Positions 9,314 to 16,394 of a stretch of DNA of 64,000 nt are shown here, piece by piece. The notes beneath the pieces are model-generated. The model did no database searches, had not been told where the DNA came from, and saw nothing but the letters and a program-made list of their open reading frames with translations. Source of the stretch: an uncultured Verrucomicrobia subdivision 3 bacterium (GTDB lineage: Bacteria > Verrucomicrobiota > Verrucomicrobiia > Limisphaerales > UBA11358); NCBI GenBank assembly GCA_903922735.1, contig CAIXUZ010000003.1, forward strand, positions 1 to 64,000, in the 5' to 3' direction. Positions within the stretch are counted from its first letter, which is position 1. Each line of letters starts with the position of its first letter. The translations under genes and the position numbers were made by a program.

Positions 9314-10828
9314 TCAAAGATTGCCCCAAGCGTTGGTCGCGTTAATGGGAGTTTGCACAGGCGCAAAATAATTTCCATTGGTTGGAGAATAATTGGCAAT
9401 ACCGTTGCCGCCGGAAGCATTACGAATAATGATGTCAGCCCCAGCCCCACCGTCTGATTTGATGCCATAACCGGAGTTATCGCGAGTTTGGTTGCCTTCG
9501 ATGCGACTACCCGCACCGGCAATGTGAATTCCCGCAGCCGAACTTAAACCGAGACCATTATGACTCGCGTGGTTGTTGAGAATGACACTATCGCCTGCGG
9601 CGTTAATACCATCATTCCGATTGTCATTCACCGTGCAGCCTTCGATCGTGGAACGAATCCCGGCAATAATGCCGACGCCGTTGGTGCCAACACTGCCGCT
9701 GCCGCTGGCCGTGCAACCACGCACCACGCAGTTCTGACCAGCGACGACGCCATTAGATGAATTGCCAATGATGACGCAATTAAAGATGCTAGCAAAATCG
9801 CCCATGACTATGCCGGTGCCGTTTAACTTGGCGGCACAATTGTTCAAACAACCGTAGTTGCCCATGGATATGCCAATACCATAAGGACTGTGGCCTGAAC
9901 AATTATTTGCGGAATCAGTAATGACCAAACCGGTGCCATAGCTGCTTGAGCCGTAACTGTTGTTTGCAATCGCAGCTGAAATGCCGGTGCCGCCGCCGTA
10001 AGAATCACCTTCTGAATTAATCACAGTCGTTCCTGAAATTCCATAGGACGAATTTGCGATGTTAAATGATGAAGCTAATCCCAAACAATGTTGAACCGTC
10101 TTGGCGGAAATGGCGGCTGAGCTGCCATAACCAGTATATTCAGCTTCGCTATCAGAGACCACCTCCGCATAAATGGCAGCATTGAATGAGCCGCCGCAGT
10201 CCTTTACCACGCACTGACGGACAACTGAAGCAACAATTCCCGAAGACCCAACGGTTTTGACTTTGCAAGCTTCCACCACCGACCCGCCCAAGCCAAGATC
10301 GATCCCAAAACTATAACAACCGGAAACATTGCAACCGCTGACACTCACAGTGGAAGGATACGCTGAACTGATATATTCGATACCCCGATCAAAGCCGCCG
10401 CCAGAATAAGTCCCCGAACCATTGTTTGTAAAACCACTTTGAATACTGCCGTTCAAAATCGTGATATTTTTCAACGCCGCAGAACCACCGTTTAATAATA
10501 TCGCCGTGCCACTTGCGGTGGCTGAAGTTGAGGAAATCGTAAAGCCGTTCAAATCCAGCTTTACGCCATTCGTGATGATGTCAATCCCGTCCCCAGAGGC
10601 CACGGTCAGATTATGCGTCAAGTAATACGAGCCGGGTTGTGAAATCGTCACCAAGCTGCTGGTGTTGGTAATAGCCGTGCGCGGCTCGATCTGGTCCAAT
10701 GTCTTCATCGTGGGTGCGGGCGCGCCCGCCGGGGTGAGGCTGCCCTGCGCGAACACGCCTGCGGTCTGGGACTGGAGCATCAGGGCCGCAATCAGGGCGG
10801 CCAGGTGATAGGTGGGGCGGGTTTTCAT
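9314..10828 (-). CDS. Exported right-handed beta-helix protein
   Basis: A 504-aa product with a signal peptide (MKTRPTYHLAALIAALMLQS, cut near GVFAQG). The region after residue 40 begins PRTAITNTSSLVTISQPGSYYL, the typical entry strand of a parallel beta-helix, then GDGIDIITNGVKLDLNGFTI. More than ten coils follow, with repeated 'VxxCxxxxxxxxG' spacing (VEACKVKTVGSSGI, VRQCVVKDCGGS, INSEGDSYGGGTGIS, VRGCTASGSGSVG, IEGCTVNDNRNDGI, ILNNHASHNGLG). The C-terminus SGGNGIANYSPTNGNYF closes the helix. It is unusually rich in Gly, Ser and Asn and has no visible catalytic signature, so a surface or adhesion role is as likely as an enzyme. Confidence 0.7.
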   Translation of the reverse strand: MKTRPTYHLAALIAALMLQSQTAGVFAQGSLTPAGAPAPTMKTLDQIEPRTAITNTSSLVTISQPGSYYLTHNLTVASGDGIDIITNGVKLDLNGFTISSTSATASGTAILLNGGSAALKNITILNGSIQSGFTNNGSGTYSGGGFDRGIEYISSAYPSTVSVSGCNVSGCYSFGIDLGLGGSVVEACKVKTVGSSGIVASVVRQCVVKDCGGSFNAAIYAEVVSDSEAEYTGYGSSAAISAKTVQHCLGLASSFNIANSSYGISGTTVINSEGDSYGGGTGISAAIANNSYGSSSYGTGLVITDSANNCSGHSPYGIGISMGNYGCLNNCAAKLNGTGIVMGDFASIFNCVIIGNSSNGVVAGQNCVVRGCTASGSGSVGTNGVGIIAGIRSTIEGCTVNDNRNDGINAAGDSVILNNHASHNGLGLSSAAGIHIAGAGSRIEGNQTRDNSGYGIKSDGGAGADIIIRNASGGNGIANYSPTNGNYFAPVQTPINATNAWGNL

Positions 10829-10937
10829 GGCTGAAAAAATTCCTTGGTTTAAGCTGCTGCTTGCACTGTAAGTTTGGAACCATTTTAATGCAAAGGAAAA
10901 GTAATGTTAATGTGGCGGCATTTTCGCCTGTTAAACC

Positions 10938-11004
10938 GGTCAAAAAACTTCAACGGTTTTTTCAATGACCGGGTAGAAACCGGGGGGCGGCGGATTAAGC
11001 CGGA
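10938..11004 (+). repeat. Repeat B, copy 2
   Basis: Matches copy 1 across about 67 bp (GGTCAAAAAACTTCAACGGT, then TTTTTCAATGACCGGGTAGA, then ACCGGGGGGCGGCGGATTAAGCCGGA), with scattered substitutions. Same orientation as the other copies, 85 bp ahead of repeat A copy 1. Confidence 0.7.
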
Positions 11005-11088
11005 GGGGGAGCGGGTGGTTTCTGGCGCATCGGCATGAGAAGATGCGGGGGACGGTGGAGGCGAAAACCGGCCGGTCCGGCCAGTTAA

Positions 11089-11139
11089 ACTGATAGGAAA
11101 TTGCTTTTCAGGCGGGCTCATTTACTGGCCGCGGCGGGA
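11089..11139 (+). repeat. Repeat A, copy 1
   Basis: First of eight dispersed copies with consensus RCTGAYMGGAAATKGCTTTT, CMGGCGGGCKCATTKACTGG, ACGCGGCGCGGG. This copy reads ACTGATAGGAAATTGCTTTT then CAGGCGGGCTCATTTACTGG. It lies downstream of the stop of the 11227 gene (minus strand). Confidence 0.8.
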
Positions 11140-11226
11140 TAAATCTCAACGCCGCTTCCGTCTTGAAGGGATGGCGCACATTCGAAGATTTATAGCCAAG
11201 CGACATTTGGCCTTAGCCTGTGGCTT

Positions 11227-12945
11227 TCAGGGCATACTCAATAACATCGGAGTTCCTGGTGGAATGTATGCCGGAAGCAGATAATGAATATCAAAACTAT
11301 AACGTCGGGTAGGTGGATTATAGTAAGGATTCACCGGATTAGGGCTGAAGCCGGCGGGATTACGGAACTGGTTCGTCGCCAACTGGCTGTTCCACAACCG
11401 AATGATGGAAGTATTAAGCCAAAGATTTTTACCAATCCAGTCTTCCAACAACCGCGGCAGATTGTGAACGCCACCGCTGAAGGTGGTGCCGCTGGTGCCG
11501 GTGGAAGGCATGGTGCCGGTGATGATCGCGGCGTTGATGGTGGTGCCTTCAGTGGCGCTGTAGTTGGCATTACCCGGGGCATAGACGGAGGTAAAACTGA
11601 CGGCATCTGACCAGTGTGAAGAAAGCACGGTTAGAGCATCTGAGATCAGTGCGGCAGGCACAGTGTTGGTAGTGTTTGTGGTGGCCGCCGATTGGTTGCC
11701 ACTATTATCAATCTGAATATTATAATTTCCCCAGACATAAAGCGGGTTCAAAGTGGCAACCGTAAATCCGAACGGACCGAAAATACCAGTGCCACCATAT
11801 GGGTTATAAGGCAGTTGCGCCGCATTCTTTAACCGCACGACAGGCATTTGCGGTGCCGTTACATTCCGCTGGTCGGCAACATAAAGTATATTAGGGTAAG
11901 ATCCCGAGGTCGGAGGCAGCTTTGACTTCACCGCTTGATTTGTCCAAATCCAGAGGGCGAGAATTCCCATATCAACCTGGGTTACGAGGTTCGTTTTGTA
12001 TTCGCGCTGGTCGTAGAAGCGATTGGTCAGGCTTAGGAATGGCAGGTTGGAACTTATTAGTCCAGGCGAAGCATTAGTGAAATAGAAACTCAACGGGGTA
12101 AAATCAGCGCCAGGAACCTGACCCGCAATGCTGGCTTGCACGGTTAACCGCACCGCCGGGTTGGTTCCGCTGGGCGAGTTGGTAACAAGCAACACCAACT
12201 GAGCCTGATTGTAAAGGCGCGTCCGTCCAGTGACTGACATCGGATCTTCGCCGGCAGGAGGAATTTCAATGATGTAATGGTAGTCGGCCGGATTAAATCC
12301 CTTAGTGTTCGTTAAATAACCAGGGCTGCCTTTGAAAAATACATTCCACGTATTGGAATTTGACGGCGTCCAACCGCTCGATAAGCCATCCACAAAGGGA
12401 GCTGAAAAATTAGAGGTTGTAGTGACCGAATCGTTAAATGTGAGTGAAACAGTGGGAGTGGTGCCCAGGTAAATAGGACCATTCGCGTGGACACGACCAT
12501 TGATTGTCATGGTGGGACACTGGCTGAATTCCAACAACCCGTTGTAAAAAATCGCAAAACAACAGGCTGGTATTAAGCTGGGCTGGCTTAACCGGAAAAA
12601 CTGTTGCTGGTTGGTCGGTGTCCAACTCATCGCTGCATATTGTCCAAGTCGGTTTGTGATAAACTGGGCATAGCCACCAGTAGCTGGAAAAGAATTCACC
12701 GAATCAAACTGGTCGTCCGTTGCCAAGTTAAACCAAGTTGACGTGGAAGATAAACTTTGTGCCGCCTGCAAAATGACACTTCCATAATAGGGACTGTCCG
12801 ACCAGTAAACAGTTTTAACGTTGTTGGAAGAAGCTAAATACACTGTCCCAACATCACCTGGCGATTGTGCAAAAAGAGCGATGTTCCTAAAAGCACAAGC
12901 GAACACCAGGATCAGCAATGCCCGGTTGGTAAATCTGATTCCCAT
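11227..12945 (-). CDS. Exported protein of unknown function (pilus-associated-like)
   Basis: The start was set at ATG 12945 (MGIRFTNRALLILVFACAF, a signal peptide); the frame is open upstream only because it reads through repeat C. The 572-aa product contains SAAQ-rich beta segments typical of result-reporting tails in this phylum (SVILQAAQSL..STWFNLAT; QQQFFRLSQPS). It then has CPTMTINGRVHANGPIYLGT (about residue 145), a phrase I recall from verrucomicrobial PilX-like/pilus-assembly-related proteins. Most of the remainder is Asn/Thr-rich beta structure (NNSGNQSAATTNTTNT). No enzyme motif is visible. It lies between repeat A copy 1 and repeat C. A surface-assembly role is an inference. Confidence 0.6.
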   Translation of the reverse strand: MGIRFTNRALLILVFACAFRNIALFAQSPGDVGTVYLASSNNVKTVYWSDSPYYGSVILQAAQSLSSTSTWFNLATDDQFDSVNSFPATGGYAQFITNRLGQYAAMSWTPTNQQQFFRLSQPSLIPACCFAIFYNGLLEFSQCPTMTINGRVHANGPIYLGTTPTVSLTFNDSVTTTSNFSAPFVDGLSSGWTPSNSNTWNVFFKGSPGYLTNTKGFNPADYHYIIEIPPAGEDPMSVTGRTRLYNQAQLVLLVTNSPSGTNPAVRLTVQASIAGQVPGADFTPLSFYFTNASPGLISSNLPFLSLTNRFYDQREYKTNLVTQVDMGILALWIWTNQAVKSKLPPTSGSYPNILYVADQRNVTAPQMPVVRLKNAAQLPYNPYGGTGIFGPFGFTVATLNPLYVWGNYNIQIDNSGNQSAATTNTTNTVPAALISDALTVLSSHWSDAVSFTSVYAPGNANYSATEGTTINAAIITGTMPSTGTSGTTFSGGVHNLPRLLEDWIGKNLWLNTSIIRLWNSQLATNQFRNPAGFSPNPVNPYYNPPTRRYSFDIHYLLPAYIPPGTPMLLSMP

Positions 12946-13000
12946 AAAAACCACAGGCCAACTTACGACACTGGGCCATAGCATAAGCAAGAAAATCTGG

Positions 13001-13110
13001 CGGCGTCCTAATTTTGGAGCGCGGCTCTGTGAGCCGCAGCACGTTGCCCGGCAAATCAAGCCGCTGCGGGTCACAGACCCGCGCTCCGTTATTGAATCAG
13101 GACACTGCCG
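13001..13110. mobile_element. Repeat C copy 1, palindromic MITE-like element
   Basis: A long imperfect inverted repeat: left arm GGAGCGCGGCTCTGTGAGCC then GCAGC at 13016-13040, right arm GCTGCGGGTCACAGACCCGC then GCTCC at about 13063-13087, with about 23 of 25 positions pairing. Outside the stem are related ends (GGCGTCCTAATTTT on the left; the complement of the right end is GGCAGTGTCCTGATTC). A near-identical element in the same orientation is at 48111-48222. This looks like a non-autonomous element or REP-type hairpin; no transposase is encoded. Confidence 0.75.
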
Positions 13111-13165
13111 TAAATCTGGCGGCTTTGCCGTTTTTGAATGAGTAGCATAGACAGCCTGTTTAACG

Positions 13166-13213
13166 GACCGGAAATGGCTTTTCAGGCGGGCGCATTTGCT
13201 GGACGCTGCGGGG
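13166..13213 (+). repeat. Repeat A, copy 2
   Basis: Reads GACCGGAAATGGCTTTTCAG then GCGGGCGCATTTGCTGGACG, followed by CTGCGGGGG. It lies 132-180 bp ahead of the plus-strand beta-helix gene and shortly after repeat C. Confidence 0.8.
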
Positions 13214-13249
13214 GTGTGGGGAAAACAGAAACGCGGAAAGGCAGCAAGC

Positions 13250-13283
13250 GGGGAGCGGGGAGCGGGGAGCGGGGAGCGGGAGG
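13250..13283 (+). repeat. GGGAGCG heptamer tandem repeat
   Basis: Between repeat A copy 2 and the gene at 13345, the heptamer GGGAGCG is repeated about four and a half times without interruption and ends in GGAGGGGG. It is a short low-complexity array that could vary in length; no function is inferred. Confidence 0.8.
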
Positions 13284-13344
13284 GGGCAAGTCAGCCGGCC
13301 CGGATGTTTCCACCAGCAGAATTGCGACAAACCAAATGCCAACG

Positions 13345-14232
13345 ATGAAAAATCAACGCGCGCGCCCGCCGGCCAGCGTCAGTCCGGTCCTCATCGGGCT
13401 GGGACTCGGCTTGATTTTCCAGGCCGCAACCCTGGCGGAGGAAATCCGCATCCAGCCGGATGGGAAAATGACTTTGCAGCAGGCGGTGACCCGGGCCCAA
13501 GCCGGGGATACGATCATACTGGAGGACGGGGTTTATCCGGCGGGCTGCCGGGCGATGAATTCGGGGACGGAAACCGCCCCCATCCGCTTGCAAGCCGCCC
13601 ACCCTCTACAAGCCATCATCCGCGGGCCAACGCCACCTCCCGCCGGGGCGAAACCGCAACATGGAATCCAGGTGCTGGGCAGCTACCTCGTCTTTAGCGG
13701 ACTGCGGTTTGAGCACTGCACGCACGACGGGCTGAAAATCCAGAATGCCCACGTGACGGTGACCAACTGCGTGCTGCGGGAAAACGGGTGGGGCATCCAA
13801 GGCGACACCTTTGGGGGTTCGGGGCTGGTGACGGGGGGAACGGCGGATTATCTGCGGGTGGAGCAGTGCGACATCGGCCAGAACCGCGAGCATGGAATTT
13901 ATATCAGCGAAGGCGCCGATCATTGCGTGGTTAAAAACAACCGGCTGCATGACAACGGAGATTATTCCCGGGCCGTGGGCGGGAACGGCCTGCAGATCAA
14001 CGCGCTCGGCGGCCGGGAATATCCGAGCGAAGATGCCCTGGTGGAGGGCAATGTGATTTATGGCAATCGCAACCGGGCCCTGAATCTTATGGGCGTGGTC
14101 AAATCCCGGTTCCTGAACAATGAGATTTACGAACAGGGCCTGAAACACCCGATCAACGAAGCCACGAATTCGTGCCATGACAACGTATTCGAAAACAACC
14201 CAACGCACCCCGGCCGGCCGGCGGCTGGATGA
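13345..14232 (+). CDS. Exported right-handed beta-helix protein, short form
   Basis: The start was placed at ATG 13345 (MKNQRARPPASVSPVLIG); ATG 13336, three codons earlier, is equally possible, and the frame is open further upstream through repeats. A 295-aa product with a signal peptide ending near ATLAEE. It begins IRIQPDGKMTLQQAVTRAQA then GDTIILEDGVYPAG, a beta-helix entry, and continues with coils FSGLRFEHCTHDGLKIQNAH, VTNCVLRENGWGIQG, VEQCDIGQNREHGIYISEGA, VKNNRLHDNGDYSRA, VEGNVIYGNRNRALNLMG and FLNNEIYEQG. Shorter than most relatives. It is the only plus-strand gene between 5 and 18 kb and may be transcribed from the repeat-filled 13.1-13.3 kb interval. Confidence 0.7.
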   Translation: MKNQRARPPASVSPVLIGLGLGLIFQAATLAEEIRIQPDGKMTLQQAVTRAQAGDTIILEDGVYPAGCRAMNSGTETAPIRLQAAHPLQAIIRGPTPPPAGAKPQHGIQVLGSYLVFSGLRFEHCTHDGLKIQNAHVTVTNCVLRENGWGIQGDTFGGSGLVTGGTADYLRVEQCDIGQNREHGIYISEGADHCVVKNNRLHDNGDYSRAVGGNGLQINALGGREYPSEDALVEGNVIYGNRNRALNLMGVVKSRFLNNEIYEQGLKHPINEATNSCHDNVFENNPTHPGRPAAG

Positions 14233-14522
14233 GGCGACGAAAACCACCGGCCATTTCGGGAAGCGCAAGAATGCCCGGCGGAAGGGGGTGAGCGTGTCCC
14301 CATCGTCTTAAATGCGATCACCTCCATTGGTAATTGAAACCGGGGGCCGGTTTTTATCCACAAAGAAACAAAGGGCGCGAAGGGGGCGAAGCAAAACCAA
14401 AAGTTGAAAGCCGCCAGCTGAAATTCAAGGCAGACCGCCACGGACAACAAACATTCAACCCACAACCGACAACGCCGAAAGTCCAGACGGAGGCGGCAAA
14501 ACCACAAACAACACACCCGGCA
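14233..14522. other. 290-bp interval between convergent genes, no gene seen
   Basis: Lies between the ends of two convergent genes. It contains an A-rich tract (CACAAAGAAACAAAGGGCGC) and a region of short purine-rich motifs, but no sustained codon pattern, no known repeat copy and no obvious terminator hairpin. Confidence 0.5.
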
Positions 14523-16136
14523 TCATTGATTACTTTCTCCCTGAACATCCCGGGTGCTGCCCAGGGTCTTGATGAAGCCGCCGGCCCCCAGAGGGGCGGG
14601 GCTATTGTGAATGGCCGCCCCCTGCACATCTTTGAGCACAATGGCCGGGCCGCTGCCGGTTGAATCGGCATGGAACCTATTCAGTTCGACGTTCCGCACG
14701 TCATCACAAACCAGCGCCGGACGAAAATCATGGCTTTGCACCCGCAGGGTGACGTTGTCGAACTTGATCCCTTCGGCATGGCGACAGTAAAAACCCCACG
14801 CCGGCAATTCGCCAAACATCCAGAACTCCGGGTATTGCGCCGGCAATTCCGGCACAGCATCAAGCTGGCCCAGCAAAACGCTGCGCCGCCGGGGCACCCC
14901 GCCGCCGGGATAGATGATCTCGATGTTCTCCAGGCGCACGTTCTGCACCGGATGTCCGGGCAGGCCGACGATGGAGGAGGGACAGACATTCTCATCCGGA
15001 GCCTTGGAGGGGTTTGAATCCGGTTCCTGACCCAGCAATATGGCCATGACGCGCGTCTTATTGGGGAGCACTTCCACCCGGACGTTTCGGATGACGATGT
15101 TCCGCAAGTGCCCGACCGGCCCGTGTTTGTTGCGATGGCCAAGACGCAGAAAAATGGCGTCGCCGACGTTGGTTCCATGGACATTTTCAACCAGCACATC
15201 TTCCAGCACGCCGCCATCCACGCTTTCCAGCGCAATCGCCGATCGGCGGGTGTTATCCATCGTCAGGTTTTTCGCGTGGATCTTGCGGAAGCCGCCCTTG
15301 CCCGACGTGCCCAGCTTAAAACCATTTTCCACCAGGGAACAGACGCGGCAATCACTGACCTCCACATCGTCACAACCACTGCCGCCGGTTTCCGATTTGA
15401 GACAGATCCCGTCATCTTCCGACCTGATGTCGCAATGCCGCATTTGAACCCGCCGGCAATCAACTATGTCAATGCCGTCATTATTCTCACACACCGCGCT
15501 ATCCACCTGCATGCCATCAATCACCAAATCTTCGCAATTGGCGTAGATCTGGGTCCAGCAGGCGGCATCGCGCACGGTTATGCCGGTCACCTTTGCATGA
15601 TGACAGTTGCGGAACTCAATGATCGAGGGGCGTTCATTTTCATTCGGGCTGCCGCTGGGCTTAAGCGGAGAAGTGACTTCACCCGTGGCGACGCGCTGCG
15701 CAACGTCCCTTGCCAGGGCGCGCCCCTGACCGTTGATCGTGCCGGCGCCGGAGACAGTCAGGTCTTCCTGGCCATCCGCCAATAAGAGCGCAAACCGGTC
15801 CCCCCGCACATAATCGGATCGCATCGCGCTGCCCAACAGGGTGGCATCCTTTTCGATAATAAACTCCACATGACTTTTTAAATGCAGGCTCCCGCTAAGA
15901 TATGTCCCCGGCGTCAAAACCACCTTGCCGCCGCCGGATTTACCCGCCTGGTCAATCGCGGACTGGATCGCAAGGGTATCAAATGATTTGCCATCGCCTT
16001 TTGCCCCAAAGGCCTTGACGGCGTAGATCTTTTGCAAATCCGAGCCACCCGCAGGGGCGGGAAATAGAATGGCAACCCCCGCCAAATAAAGCGCCAGGAG
16101 CAGCCCGGGATGGAAACTTACGGCGATGGTTTTCAT
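14523..16136 (-). CDS. Exported GH28-family polygalacturonase-like protein
   Basis: The start was set at ATG 16136 (MKTIAVSFHPGLLLALYLAG, a signal peptide); the longer frame has an unlikely N-terminus. A 537-aa product. It starts YAVKAFGAKGDGKSFDTLAI then QSAIDQAGKSGGGKVVLTPG, the standard GH28/pectate-lyase-superfamily opening. Catalytic-region motifs are ENNDGIDIVDC (matching NTDGID), RSEDDGICLKSE (matching GDDCIAIKS, with the second Asp kept and Cys shifted) and SLVENGFKLGTSGKG. The later strands (LENIEIIYPGG; VRNVELNRFHADS) complete the helix. Probably hydrolyses alpha-1,4 linkages to galacturonate or a related glycan outside the cytoplasm. The active site is slightly altered from the classical pattern, so the substrate may differ. 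Confidence 0.75.
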   Translation of the reverse strand: MKTIAVSFHPGLLLALYLAGVAILFPAPAGGSDLQKIYAVKAFGAKGDGKSFDTLAIQSAIDQAGKSGGGKVVLTPGTYLSGSLHLKSHVEFIIEKDATLLGSAMRSDYVRGDRFALLLADGQEDLTVSGAGTINGQGRALARDVAQRVATGEVTSPLKPSGSPNENERPSIIEFRNCHHAKVTGITVRDAACWTQIYANCEDLVIDGMQVDSAVCENNDGIDIVDCRRVQMRHCDIRSEDDGICLKSETGGSGCDDVEVSDCRVCSLVENGFKLGTSGKGGFRKIHAKNLTMDNTRRSAIALESVDGGVLEDVLVENVHGTNVGDAIFLRLGHRNKHGPVGHLRNIVIRNVRVEVLPNKTRVMAILLGQEPDSNPSKAPDENVCPSSIVGLPGHPVQNVRLENIEIIYPGGGVPRRRSVLLGQLDAVPELPAQYPEFWMFGELPAWGFYCRHAEGIKFDNVTLRVQSHDFRPALVCDDVRNVELNRFHADSTGSGPAIVLKDVQGAAIHNSPAPLGAGGFIKTLGSTRDVQGESNQ

Positions 16137-16339
16137 GAATTTGGCGACAGGGTATTCAATGGGGGTCTGGGTTGAGAAGTTATATTGTAATCTGCGGCCC
16201 ACGGCCGGCGGGGCGACTTTATCAAAGACTGGTAACACGGGTGGAATTGACAGAATCCGAAATAGAGCACTGACAGGATTGAGGGAAATGCCCCGGCAGG
16301 GAGGAATAATTAAACTCCACTGCCGGGCATTACAAACGG

Positions 16340-16390
16340 TTTGGAGATTTGCTTTTTAAGCGGGCGCATTTACTGGACGCGGCGCGGGTG
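16340..16390 (+). repeat. Repeat A, copy 3
   Basis: Reads TTTGGAGATTTGCTTTTTAA then GCGGGCGCATTTACTGGACG, CGGCGCGGGTGA; more diverged on its left side. It ends 4 bp before the stop codon of the minus-strand gene at 16395. Confidence 0.7.
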
Positions 16391-16394
16391 ATGT

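Larger units (their letters stand above)
10829..11226. other. 398-bp gene-free interval carrying repeats B and A
   Basis: Between two minus-strand genes. It holds repeat B copy 2 (10938-11004) and repeat A copy 1 (11089-11139), separated by 84 bp of GC-rich sequence. Nothing codon-like persists across it in either strand. It presumably contains the promoter of the beta-helix gene at 10828; no confident -35/-10 pair was seen. Confidence 0.6.

Noticed and set aside
12946..13074. N-terminal extension of the 11227 gene
   Set aside because: It translates the palindromic repeat C, and the same peptide is found at the other copy near 48100 where no such gene exists.
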